From NCBI GenBank assembly GCA_002440665.1, contig DJUX01000060.1:1-64000 (forward strand): 64,000 nucleotides of DNA. Direction: 5' to 3'. Within the stretch, counting starts at the first letter, position 1; every line of letters begins with the position of its first letter. The stretch comes from Dechloromonas sp. UBA6271 (GTDB lineage: Bacteria > Pseudomonadota > Gammaproteobacteria > Burkholderiales > Rhodocyclaceae). The position numbers and the translations under genes are program-made. The notes beneath the pieces were generated by a model that worked only from the letters and a program-made list of their open reading frames with translations, had not been told where the DNA came from and did no database searches. Positions 26,473-35,800 of this stretch are shown piece by piece.

Positions 26473-26629
26473 GACGAGTCTCCAGATGCGTTGTTGTGGG
26501 CGAATCATAGGCACCTGCGCTAAGGTAAGCAATGCCGTTCGCTTGGCCGCGATGCTATGCCAGCGGGGGCTAGTGATTTAACATGCCAAGTCTGTACCGC
26601 ACGCGCGGTCCCCTCCGAGGAGAGTTGGT

Positions 26630-29074
26630 ATGAAATCGCCGGTAAAGAAACTGTCCCAGAACCTTCAGATCGATCGCAATGTCGCGGATCTGCTGCAAAA
26701 GCGCCTGAAGCATGCCCAGGACGAGTTCGCCGAGGCGCTGCGCGAGGCGCAGGCGAAGAGCGCGGCGACGCTGCCGTCGCTGCTGGCATCGGGCACGACG
26801 TGGAACGATTACGCGGTCGACTTCGCGCAGCGGGCCATTTTGTTCTGGGACACCATGCGCCAGCGCGGCAACGACTTCCGCGAGCACCAGAAGAAGGGGC
26901 TGCCGCCGCTGCTGCATTTCGACTACGAGACCGTGCTCGATGCGCGCAAGTTCGCGCGCCCGGTCAACTACACCCTGCTGCGCATCGTGCCGCCCAAGGG
27001 CGTCACCGTCGATCCGAAGCGCCGGCCCTATGTCGTGATCGACCCGCGCGCCGGCCACGGACCGGGGATCGGCGGCTTCAAGGACGACTCGCAGGTCGGC
27101 GTCGCGCTGCGTGACGGTCACCCGGTCTATTTCGTCTCCTTTTTCCCCGATCCCGAACCCGGCCAGACCCTGCTCGATGTCTGCGAAACGGAATCGATCT
27201 TCGTCAAAAAGGTGCGCGAACTGCACCCCGACAGTCCCAAGCCCGTCATCATCGGCAACTGTCAGGGTGGCTGGGCGGCGATGATGCTCGCCGCTTCCGA
27301 TCCCGACGATACCGGGCCGATCGTCATCAACGGCGCGCCGATGTCCTACTGGGGCGGCGCCTGGGAAGAGGGCGCGGGCGACAACCCGATGCGCTATTCC
27401 GGCGGCCTGCTCGGCGGCACCTGGCTGTCATCGATGGTCGCCGACTTGTCGAATGGCGTCTTCGACGGCGCCTGGCTGGTCCAGAACTTCGAGAGCCTGC
27501 ATCCGGCCAACACCTTTTTCGACAAGTACTACCACGTCTTCAAGAACGTCGACACCGAGCCGCCGCGCTTCCTTGAGTTCGAACGCTGGTGGGGCGGCAT
27601 GTTCATGCTCAACCGCGAGGAGATCGAGTGGATCACGCAGAACCTCTTCGTCGGCAACAAGCTGTGGAATGACACCAAGTCGAAGCAGGGCAAGCTCTTC
27701 GATCTGAAATCCATCCGCTCGCCGATCGTCCTCTTCGCTTCGATGGGCGACGACATCACGCCGCCCGAGCAGGCCTTCAACTGGGTTGCCGATACCTATG
27801 GCTCGACCGCGGAGATCAAGGCCAACGGCCAAGTCATCGTCGGCCTCCTGCACAAGAACGTCGGCCACCTCGGCATTTTCGTCTCCGGCGCCGTCGCCCG
27901 CAAGGAACACGCGCAGATCGTCTCCGTGCTCGGCTCGATCGAGGCGCTGCCGCCCGGCCTCTATGGCATGAACATCATCGAGCACCAGAGCAAGGACGGC
28001 ACGGTCAGCTACAACGTCGAATTCGTTGAGCATTCGCTGGAAGAGGTCAGCAAGCGTCTCAACCGTTTCGAGCGCAAGGACGAGAAGGTCTTCGAGGCGG
28101 TCGCTGCAGTTTCCGAATTCAACCAGAAAGCCTACGAACTGTTCGCCCAGCCGCTGGTGCAGCAAATGTCGAACGAGACGACGGCCAAGCTGGGTCGCAC
28201 CTTCCACCCGCTGCGCATGCAGCGCTGGGCGATCTCCGACCTCAATCCGTGGCTGGGCTGGCTGGCGCCGGCGGCCGCCTTCGTCAAGAAGCAGCGCAAG
28301 GCGGTTGGGCCGGAAAACCCGCTGCGCCAGCTGGAAAATGCCGGCTCCGGCATCCTTTCGGCGACCATGACCTATTACCGCTCAGTGCAGGATGCGATCA
28401 GCGAAGCCGCCTTCTTCCAGCTCTTCGGCCACATGTTCACCAACCTGATGGCTGAACACAGCCCGTCGCTGGTGCGCGAACAGTCCGCCGGGGCGCGCCA
28501 GGCGGAAACGGTGAGCGCGGCACTGGCGCAGATCGACGAGGGCGGCTACCCGGCCGCCGTCTCGCGCATCGTATTCCTGTTGAAGGACAAGGGCAATGCC
28601 CTGCCGCTCTCGCGCCTGCAATTGAGGGCCGAACTGATCGGGGACTACGCCGATCTGCTGCCGGAGCTGGCGCCGGACGAGCAGCGCCGCATCCGCGGCA
28701 CCCAAGAAATCATCGTCGGCGAGTCGCCGGAAGTGGCGATCGCCACCCTGCCGAAACTGCTGGCCGAGCCGGCCGATGCCGAGCGCCTGCAAACATTGCT
28801 CGACAAGTTGATGCAGGACGAACGGATTCTCGCCGCCAAGCCGACGGCGGCCCAGAAGGCGATGCTGGAGAAAATCCGCAAGGCCCTGGGGGGCAAGACC
28901 CTGGCGCCACCGGCAGCGAAAAAACCGCCGGTCAAGCGTGCCGCTGCCTCCAAAAAGCCGGCAGCCGTCTCCACAGCACCTGCTGCGAGCAGCGCGGCCA
29001 AGCCGAAGGCCGTCGCCAAGCCGAAACCGGCAGCGCGCGCCAAGGCGCCGGCCGCCAAGCCGACTGAAAGCTGA
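26630..29074 (+). CDS. DUF3141 protein, PHA-synthase-like alpha/beta hydrolase (paralogue A)
   Basis: An 814-residue protein of the DUF3141 family, an alpha/beta-hydrolase fold related to class I/III polyhydroxyalkanoate synthase. The nucleophile elbow GNCQGG (209-214, Cys211) has the PhaC G-x-C-x-G form. The candidate acid is Asp374 or Asp375 (SMGDDITPPE) and the His is 413 (NVGHLGIF). RPYVVIDPRAGHGPGIGGFK (about 132-151) is a family block. The last 100 residues or so are a Lys/Ala/Pro-rich tail, like histone-H1/PhaF tails, absent in paralogue B. ATG 26630 follows GGAGAG. No activity is established for the family to my knowledge. It is divergent from the phosphate acyltransferase. Confidence 0.85.
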   Translation: MKSPVKKLSQNLQIDRNVADLLQKRLKHAQDEFAEALREAQAKSAATLPSLLASGTTWNDYAVDFAQRAILFWDTMRQRGNDFREHQKKGLPPLLHFDYETVLDARKFARPVNYTLLRIVPPKGVTVDPKRRPYVVIDPRAGHGPGIGGFKDDSQVGVALRDGHPVYFVSFFPDPEPGQTLLDVCETESIFVKKVRELHPDSPKPVIIGNCQGGWAAMMLAASDPDDTGPIVINGAPMSYWGGAWEEGAGDNPMRYSGGLLGGTWLSSMVADLSNGVFDGAWLVQNFESLHPANTFFDKYYHVFKNVDTEPPRFLEFERWWGGMFMLNREEIEWITQNLFVGNKLWNDTKSKQGKLFDLKSIRSPIVLFASMGDDITPPEQAFNWVADTYGSTAEIKANGQVIVGLLHKNVGHLGIFVSGAVARKEHAQIVSVLGSIEALPPGLYGMNIIEHQSKDGTVSYNVEFVEHSLEEVSKRLNRFERKDEKVFEAVAAVSEFNQKAYELFAQPLVQQMSNETTAKLGRTFHPLRMQRWAISDLNPWLGWLAPAAAFVKKQRKAVGPENPLRQLENAGSGILSATMTYYRSVQDAISEAAFFQLFGHMFTNLMAEHSPSLVREQSAGARQAETVSAALAQIDEGGYPAAVSRIVFLLKDKGNALPLSRLQLRAELIGDYADLLPELAPDEQRRIRGTQEIIVGESPEVAIATLPKLLAEPADAERLQTLLDKLMQDERILAAKPTAAQKAMLEKIRKALGGKTLAPPAAKKPPVKRAAASKKPAAVSTAPAASSAAKPKAVAKPKPAARAKAPAAKPTES

Positions 29075-29085
29075 CCACGCCCCGG

Positions 29086-31149
29086 ATGTCGGTTTTCACA
29101 AGGCTTTCCCGCTGGCTGTCCGGCCGCAGCCAACCTGCTGAAGAGCGCCTGAAGGCGGCGCTCGAAGCCTTTCGCGACCCCGCAGCCGACCCGCTCGAAC
29201 TGGCGCGCCGGCTGGTTGCCGAAATTCGCCCGAAAAATCGGCGCGACACCGGGGTTGTCGAACGATACGAGTTTTTTCTGGCCTGCCTGGAAGCGGATGC
29301 CGATCTTCTGGCGATCTTCCGCAGCCGCGTCATGCATTTCATCGCCACGCGCCGCCTCGTCACCTTCTTCACCGACAGCGGCATCCTGCCCGGCACCGGC
29401 TTCTTCTCGGAATGGTGGCGCATCCTGGGCGACCGCCTGCTGCCCGAGGTACCGGACGAGCGGCGCCTGAAGGACTGCATGCACGTCGTTTACGACCGCA
29501 GCGACGACTGGCGCTGGCAGGAGCAGATTCCGCTCGAGCATTCGCAGCGCTTCTGGGCGCTGCTGGCGCCGGACGAAGAACTGCACAGCCTTGACTGGCG
29601 CGGTATCCAGGAACAGATCCATGACGCGGTGCTGCTGCTGGCGCACCGCGTCAGCGGCCTCGGCGTCGAGGGCGAACTGATGCGCGCCTCGCCCAGTTTC
29701 GATGACGACCTGCCGTGTTTCGTCGCGCTGTCGGCCGAGGCACTCGATTTCGTCAATGCCCTGCGTGCCGCGCTCGACGACCCGTCCAGCCCGATCGACG
29801 ACGGCAGCCAGCTGCTGGTCATCGCCGACCAGTGCCAAAGCACGCTGCAGCGCATCCGCAAGCGGGCGCTGACGGTCGGTACCAGTCTGCATCTCAGCTA
29901 CCTGCTGACACGCAGCGAGCAATGCCTGGAGCGCCTGCGCGAGCTGGTCGCCATTTTGACCGCTGCGCAGGCGTCGACCGCAAGAGGCAAGGCGATCGGC
30001 GCCTGGGTCGAGTTCGCGCGCGCTGCCTATCTCGCCGAGAACCGCCGCAACAGCCTGAGCCATTACATGGCGCAACTCTCGACCCTGCTGGCGGTACGGG
30101 TGACCGAGAACGCGGCGCGCTCGGGCGAGCACTACATCTGCGAAACGCGCAGCGACTATGGCCAGATGTGGCGTTCGGCGGCCGGTGCCGGGGTGCTGAT
30201 CGGCTGCATGGCGCTACTCAAGATTTTCGCCAGCGGCCTGCATGCGCCGCTCATTGTCGAGGCCTTCCTGTTCAGCCTGATCTACGGCCTCGGCTTCGTC
30301 GCCATCTACCTGCTCGGCATGACGGTTGCCACCAAGCAGCCGGCGATGACCGCGCAGACGCTCGCCGGCCTGCTCGGCGATGTGCGGGCGACGCGCCAGG
30401 CGGAACTGGAGCGCCTGGTCGACGTAGTCGCCGCCGTCTGTCGCAGCCAGCTTGCCGCCATCGCCGGCAACGTCATGGTCGCGCTGCCGGTCGCCATTCT
30501 CCTCGGCCTCGGGCTCAGCCAGTGGCTCGGCCAGCCGGTCATCGCGCTGGAGAAAGGCGCCCATCTGCTGGCCGACCTCGACCCGCTGAGTTGGGCGCTG
30601 CCGCATGCGGCGATCGCCGGTTTCTTTCTCTTCCTGTCCGGCCTGATCACCGGCTATTTCGACAACCAGGCCGCCTATAGCGACGTCGGCGCCCGCATCG
30701 CCCGCCTGCGCTGGCTGCGCGGCATGCTCGGCGGAGCGCGTGCGGCCCGGGCTGGCGCCTACATCCAGGATCATCTGGGCGGCATCATGGGCAATTTCCT
30801 GTTCGGCTGCATGCTCGGTTCCACTGGCGACATCGGCAAGATGATTGGCCTGCCGCTGGATATCCGGCACATTGCCTTCGCCTCGGCCAATCTCGGCTAC
30901 GCCTTCATCGGCTTCCAGTTCGAACTGCCGCTCAAGGTCATCCTGTGGGCCGCGCTGGGCATCGCGCTGATCGGCCTGACCAATCTCGCGGTCAGCTTCG
31001 CGCTGGCCCTGCGCACGGCGCTCCGCGCCCGCGGCATTCGCTTCGCGCACTGGGGGGCGCTGCTGCGCGCCATCTGGCGGCGCTTCCGGCGCGAGCCGCG
31101 CAGCTTCCTGCTACCGCCGCGCGCGGTGGCGATCAACGGTCAAGGGTAA
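29086..31149 (+). CDS. 'Site-specific recombinase' family (Gcr-type) integral membrane protein
   Basis: A 687-residue protein of the family listed as SpecificRecomb (Neisseria Gcr). Residues 1-360 are soluble and helical; the remainder holds about six hydrophobic segments, including LLIGCMALLKIFASGL..., FLFSLIYGLGFVAIYLLG, VALPVAILLGLGLSQWLG, AIAGFFLFLSGLITGYF and VILWAALGIALIGLTNLAVSF. No tyrosine or serine recombinase motif is visible, and a membrane role fits much better than recombination. It starts 11 bases after the DUF3141 stop and ends 9 bases before tamA, so it is part of a transcription unit with the outer-membrane assembly genes. Confidence 0.82.
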   Translation: MSVFTRLSRWLSGRSQPAEERLKAALEAFRDPAADPLELARRLVAEIRPKNRRDTGVVERYEFFLACLEADADLLAIFRSRVMHFIATRRLVTFFTDSGILPGTGFFSEWWRILGDRLLPEVPDERRLKDCMHVVYDRSDDWRWQEQIPLEHSQRFWALLAPDEELHSLDWRGIQEQIHDAVLLLAHRVSGLGVEGELMRASPSFDDDLPCFVALSAEALDFVNALRAALDDPSSPIDDGSQLLVIADQCQSTLQRIRKRALTVGTSLHLSYLLTRSEQCLERLRELVAILTAAQASTARGKAIGAWVEFARAAYLAENRRNSLSHYMAQLSTLLAVRVTENAARSGEHYICETRSDYGQMWRSAAGAGVLIGCMALLKIFASGLHAPLIVEAFLFSLIYGLGFVAIYLLGMTVATKQPAMTAQTLAGLLGDVRATRQAELERLVDVVAAVCRSQLAAIAGNVMVALPVAILLGLGLSQWLGQPVIALEKGAHLLADLDPLSWALPHAAIAGFFLFLSGLITGYFDNQAAYSDVGARIARLRWLRGMLGGARAARAGAYIQDHLGGIMGNFLFGCMLGSTGDIGKMIGLPLDIRHIAFASANLGYAFIGFQFELPLKVILWAALGIALIGLTNLAVSFALALRTALRARGIRFAHWGALLRAIWRRFRREPRSFLLPPRAVAINGQG

Positions 31150-31158
31150 AATAGGCAG

Positions 31159-32862
31159 GTGTCTGTCCTCTCGCGCGCCGTCCGGCGCCTGTTCCCGCTG
31201 GCCCTGCTCGTTCTTGCCCCACTCGCCGCGGCGGGCGGAATCGACCTGCGCGCGCCGGATGAAATTGCCGAGCTGCTGACCCCTTTCCTGCCCGACGAGA
31301 CGGCGCCGGGGGCGGGCGGCCAGGTCCGGCTGCAGCGGCTGGTCAGCCAGATTCTCGAAACCGAAGGTTATTTCTCGCCGCAGATCGAATTCGTGGACAG
31401 CGACGGGGTCGTGCGCCTGACGGTCGCCCCCGGCCCGCGCACCGTGATCGCCGCAGTGGATGTTGCGGTCGACGGCCCGCTGGCGGCAAAAACGCGGCAG
31501 GAACTGATCGCCGGCTGGGAACTGCCGGTCGGCCAGCCGTTTCGCCAGCAGGACTGGAACAGCGCCAAGCAACAAGTCCTCTCGCGCCTGCTTGCGGAAA
31601 ACCATGCCGCGGCCCGCCTCGTCGACAGCCAGGCGACGATCGACCCGGCGACCAGAGAGGCACGGCTGATGGCTCGCTACGACAGCGGCCCGCCCTTCCG
31701 CTTCGGCGAGTTGCGAGTCGAGGGCCTGGAACGCTACCCGGTGACGCTGGTCGAGCGCCACAACCGTACCGTGCGCCCCGGCGAGCCCTTCCGCGAAGCC
31801 GATCTCAATGCGCTGCAGACGACGCTGCAGGCGACACCGCAGTTCCGTTCGGTGCAGGTCAGCATCGACCGCGACACGCCGCCGGACGCCGATGGCGTCG
31901 TCACCGCGCCGGTCACCGTGCGCCTGAGCGAGCGCCCGGCGCATCGTCTTTCCTTCGGCGCCGGCATCAGCTCCAACACCGGCGCGCGTGTCGAAACCAA
32001 TTTCCAGACGGCCGACCTCTTCGGCCAGGCCTGGGAATTGAATACCGGCCTGCGTATCGAACAGAAGATGCAGACCGCCTACGCCGACGTTTTTCTTCCG
32101 CCGACCGAATCGCAGCGCCGTAACAGCGTCGGCGCCATGGTGCAGGCCACCGACATCCAGGGCCTGCGCACCGAGCGCATCGCCATCGGCGGCCAGCAGG
32201 CGTGGCGCGAGGGGCCGTTCGAAACACGGCTATCGCTGACCTGGCAGGACGAGCGGCTGGAGCCGCAGGGCGCGCCGGACAGCATCAACCGGGCGCTGGT
32301 CCCGAACGTGGCATGGACTTGGCGCCACGTCGACAACTTGCTCGACCCGCGCGACGGTATCGTGCTGCAGGGGCAGATCGGCGGGGCGACCAAGGCGGTG
32401 CTGTCGGATCAAAATTTCATCCGCCTGCTCGGGCGCTTCCAGTACTTCTTTCCCGTGGGCCGTCTAGATACGCTGATGTTGAGCGGCAATATCGGCTACA
32501 CCATCGCCGACTCACGCAACGGCATTCCGCAGGAATATGTCTTCCGCACCGGCGGCACCGGCACGGTGCGCGGCTACAGCTACCAGAGCCTCGGCGTCAG
32601 CGAGGGCTCGGCCATCGTCGGCGGCCGCTACATGGCCAACGCCACCGTCGAATACACGCACTGGCTCGACGATACCTGGGGCATCGCCGCCTTCGTCGAC
32701 GCCGGCAATGCGGTCGACGATCTGAGCAAGGTCGATCTCGCCTACGGCTACGGCCTTGGCGTCCGCTGGCGCACGGTGGCCGGGCCGATTGCCGTCGATC
32801 TCGCCTATGGCGAGCAGAGCGAAGCGGTCCACCTGCATTTCTCGCTGGCGATCCCGTTCTGA
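31159..32862 (+). CDS. tamA: Outer-membrane translocation/assembly protein TamA (BamA/Omp85 family)
   Basis: A 567-residue Omp85-family protein. It starts at GTG 31159 with a signal peptide (LFPLALLVLAPLAAAGG). N-terminal POTRA domains span about 30-270 (FRFGELRVEGLERYPVTLVERHN) and a C-terminal beta-barrel follows, with the GTVRGY motif (YVFRTGGTGTVRGYSYQ, about 455-470) of the lid loop, ending in Phe as outer-membrane proteins do. With TamB it forms the TAM complex for outer-membrane protein insertion and/or lipid transport. tamB starts one base after its stop. Confidence 0.93.
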   Translation: MSVLSRAVRRLFPLALLVLAPLAAAGGIDLRAPDEIAELLTPFLPDETAPGAGGQVRLQRLVSQILETEGYFSPQIEFVDSDGVVRLTVAPGPRTVIAAVDVAVDGPLAAKTRQELIAGWELPVGQPFRQQDWNSAKQQVLSRLLAENHAAARLVDSQATIDPATREARLMARYDSGPPFRFGELRVEGLERYPVTLVERHNRTVRPGEPFREADLNALQTTLQATPQFRSVQVSIDRDTPPDADGVVTAPVTVRLSERPAHRLSFGAGISSNTGARVETNFQTADLFGQAWELNTGLRIEQKMQTAYADVFLPPTESQRRNSVGAMVQATDIQGLRTERIAIGGQQAWREGPFETRLSLTWQDERLEPQGAPDSINRALVPNVAWTWRHVDNLLDPRDGIVLQGQIGGATKAVLSDQNFIRLLGRFQYFFPVGRLDTLMLSGNIGYTIADSRNGIPQEYVFRTGGTGTVRGYSYQSLGVSEGSAIVGGRYMANATVEYTHWLDDTWGIAAFVDAGNAVDDLSKVDLAYGYGLGVRWRTVAGPIAVDLAYGEQSEAVHLHFSLAIPF

Positions 32863-32863
32863 C

Positions 32864-35800
32864 ATGAAGCGACTTTTTCTCCTGCTTAACGTTGCCCTGC
32901 TCGCCGCCATCATCGCTGCCGGCTTCTGGCTCGGCTTCAGTGAGAGTGGCCTCGGTGCGCTCGCCCGCCTCGCCGGCGCGGCGAGCGGCGGCCGCTTCGC
33001 CGTCGAGCAGCCGAGCGGCCGCCTCGTCGGTCCGCTGGGGTTTGCCCGGCTGAGCTGGAAGGAGCCGGGGCTGGAGGTCGAGGTCGACGATCTGCGTATC
33101 GAGTGGACTCCTGCTGCCCTGTTCGAGAAGCGGCTGGTGATCGGCGAACTCGCCGCGGCGCGGCTCCGGGTCGACATCGCCAGTTCCGACGAGGCGACGC
33201 CGCCGCCGGCCAGCCTGAACCTGCCGGTTGCGGTCGACATCGAAAAAATCGCCATTTCCCGGCTCGATTACGGCCAGGCGCTCAGCGCCGGCGACCTGCG
33301 CGGCGTTTTCACCAGCGACGGGCAAATCCACCGTCTGAGCGACTTCAGCGCGCACCTCGGCCTGGCCAGAATCAGCGGCTCCGCCGAACTGGGTGGCGCC
33401 GCGCCGCTGTCCTTGCGGGCGGACGCCAGCGCTGTCGGGCAACTCGACGACCGGCCAATGCGGCTGGCGGTCAGCGCCGCGGGCCCGCTCGAGCGCATCG
33501 TGCTGAAATTCGCCGCGCAGGAAGGGGTGCGCGGCAGCGGGCAGGCGCTGTTGACTCCCTTCGCCCGGCAGCCTTTTGCCGAGGCCAGTCTGGAACTCGC
33601 CGATGTCGATCCGGCCGCCTGGATAGACGGTGCCCCGGCCGCCCGCCTGACGCTGCAGGCCGATGTCCGGCCGGACGAGCGGCAAGCGGATACCATCACC
33701 GGCAGTTTCGAGTTGCGCAACGCCAGCGCCGGCCCGCTCGACCGCCAGCGCTTGCCACTCGAGCGCCTGAGCGGTCGCTTTGCCTGGAATGATGACGGCG
33801 GCCACTTCAGTGACCTGCACGCGCGTTTCCCCGGGAGCAGCCGGCTGAGCGGCACCGCGCTCTGGCGCGACGCCGCCCTGAGCCTCGATCTGGCCGCCCG
33901 TGACCTCGATGCCGCACAACTGGCCAGTGTGTTGCGGTCGACCCGCCTGAATGGCCCGATTTCAGCGACCGTCGGCAGCGCCCGCCAGCAGCTCATGTTC
34001 CGCCTCGCCGATCAACGTTTTACGCTCGTCGCCGAAGCCAGCCACGAGAACGGCAAGGTCAGCCTGACACGGCTGGAACTGAGTGCCGGTGACGCCGTGT
34101 TGCGGGCCAGTGGCGAACTGGCGACTAGTGAGGAAATGGCGTTTTCGGCCAGCGGTGAACTGGCGCGTTTCGACCCCAGCCGCTTCGCGCGGGTGCCGGC
34201 GGCGGCGCTCAACGGCACGCTGGCCGCCAAAGGCCGGCTGCAGCCGCGTCCCGTGGTCGAGGCGCAGTTCGCCCTGCGCGACAGCCGTTTCGCCGGCCAG
34301 CCGCTGACCGGGCGCGGCGAGCTGGTCATCGACTGGCCGCGTATCCCGCGCGCTGACGTGCAACTGGCGGCCGGGCCGAACCGGCTTACGGCGCGCGGCG
34401 CCTTCGGCCGCCCCGGCGACAGCCTGCGCGTCGACATCGAAGCCCCGGAACTTGGCCCCTACGGGCTCGATGGCAGCCTCGCCGGTTTCCTCCAACTCGC
34501 CGGCACGCCGGAAAACCTGACGCTGGCGGCCGAGCTGGCGACGCCGCGTCTCGGCCTGCCGGGCATCGGGCGCCTCAAGGAGGCGAGCCTGACGGCCGAC
34601 CTCGGCAGCCAGCCCGGGAGTCCGCTCAAGCTCGACCTGCGGGTGGCGAGCTTCGACGGCGTCGACCGGCCGGGGCTGCTCAAGAAGCTGAACCTGCAGG
34701 TCGCCGGTACGCGCCGCCAGCACAGCCTGCGCGCCGGTGGCGAAATCGCCGGCCGCAACGTGCTCGAACTGGCGGCCGAGGGCGGCTTCGCCGACGATCT
34801 CCAGAAACCGCGCTGGGATGGCAAGCTGACGGTCGCCCGGCTGACCACCGAACAACGCTTCCGTTCCTTCTCGCTGGCGCAGGCGGCGCCGCTGACGCTG
34901 GGCAGCGAGGCCTGGCGCATCGGTCCGGTAAACCTCGACGGCGACCCGTGGAAGCTGCGCCTGGCGGCCGAAGCCGGGGCGCAGCGCCTGCTCGTGGAAG
35001 CGGCTGTCCGCGGCCCCCGGCTGGGCAATATCGAGACGCGGCTGGAGGCGGGGATGCGCGACGCGTGGACGCTTAACCGGCAGGCGGCATGGTCGGGCTC
35101 GCTGCGCACCGAAACGCCCGACCTGGCCTGGTTGGCCGAATTCCTCGACGAGCGCGGCACGACCGGCGGCCGCCTGAACAGTGAAGTGACGCTGGCCGGT
35201 ACGCCGGAGCATCCCTTGCTTTCCGGGGTGTTCAAAGGCGAGGGGCTGGCGCTGGCGCTGCCGGAAACCGGGATGCGCCTGAGCGACGGGGCGCTCGACG
35301 CGCGCCTTGACGACAACCTGCTGCGCGTCAGCCAGCTGGCGTTCGCCAGCCCGCTGCAGCCGGCGCCGCGCCAGTTGCAGCGGGTGGCCGGCGAGCGCCT
35401 GGCCGAGATCACCGGCCGCCCCGGGCGGCTTGAAATTGCCGGTCAAATGCGCGTCGACCGCAGCAACGAGAGCGCGGCGCTCGAACTGCGCCTGGATCGC
35501 GTTGGCGTCTACCAGCTGCCCGACCGCTGGCTCACCGTTTCCGGCAACGGCAGCATTTCCTGGCTGGCCGAGACGCTGACGGTCAGGGGCCGGGTCGCGG
35601 TCGATGCCGCCTACTGGCAAATGGCGCCGATGGGTGCGCCGCGGCTGTCCGACGACGTGGTCATCCTCGCCGCCGACGGTACGGCGCAACCGGGCGGCTT
35701 CCGGCCGCGCCTCGACCTCGATCTGGAAACCGATCTCGGGCGCCAATTCATGTTCAGCGGCCTCGGCCTGGAAACCCGGCTCGCCGGCAGCGTCCGCCTG

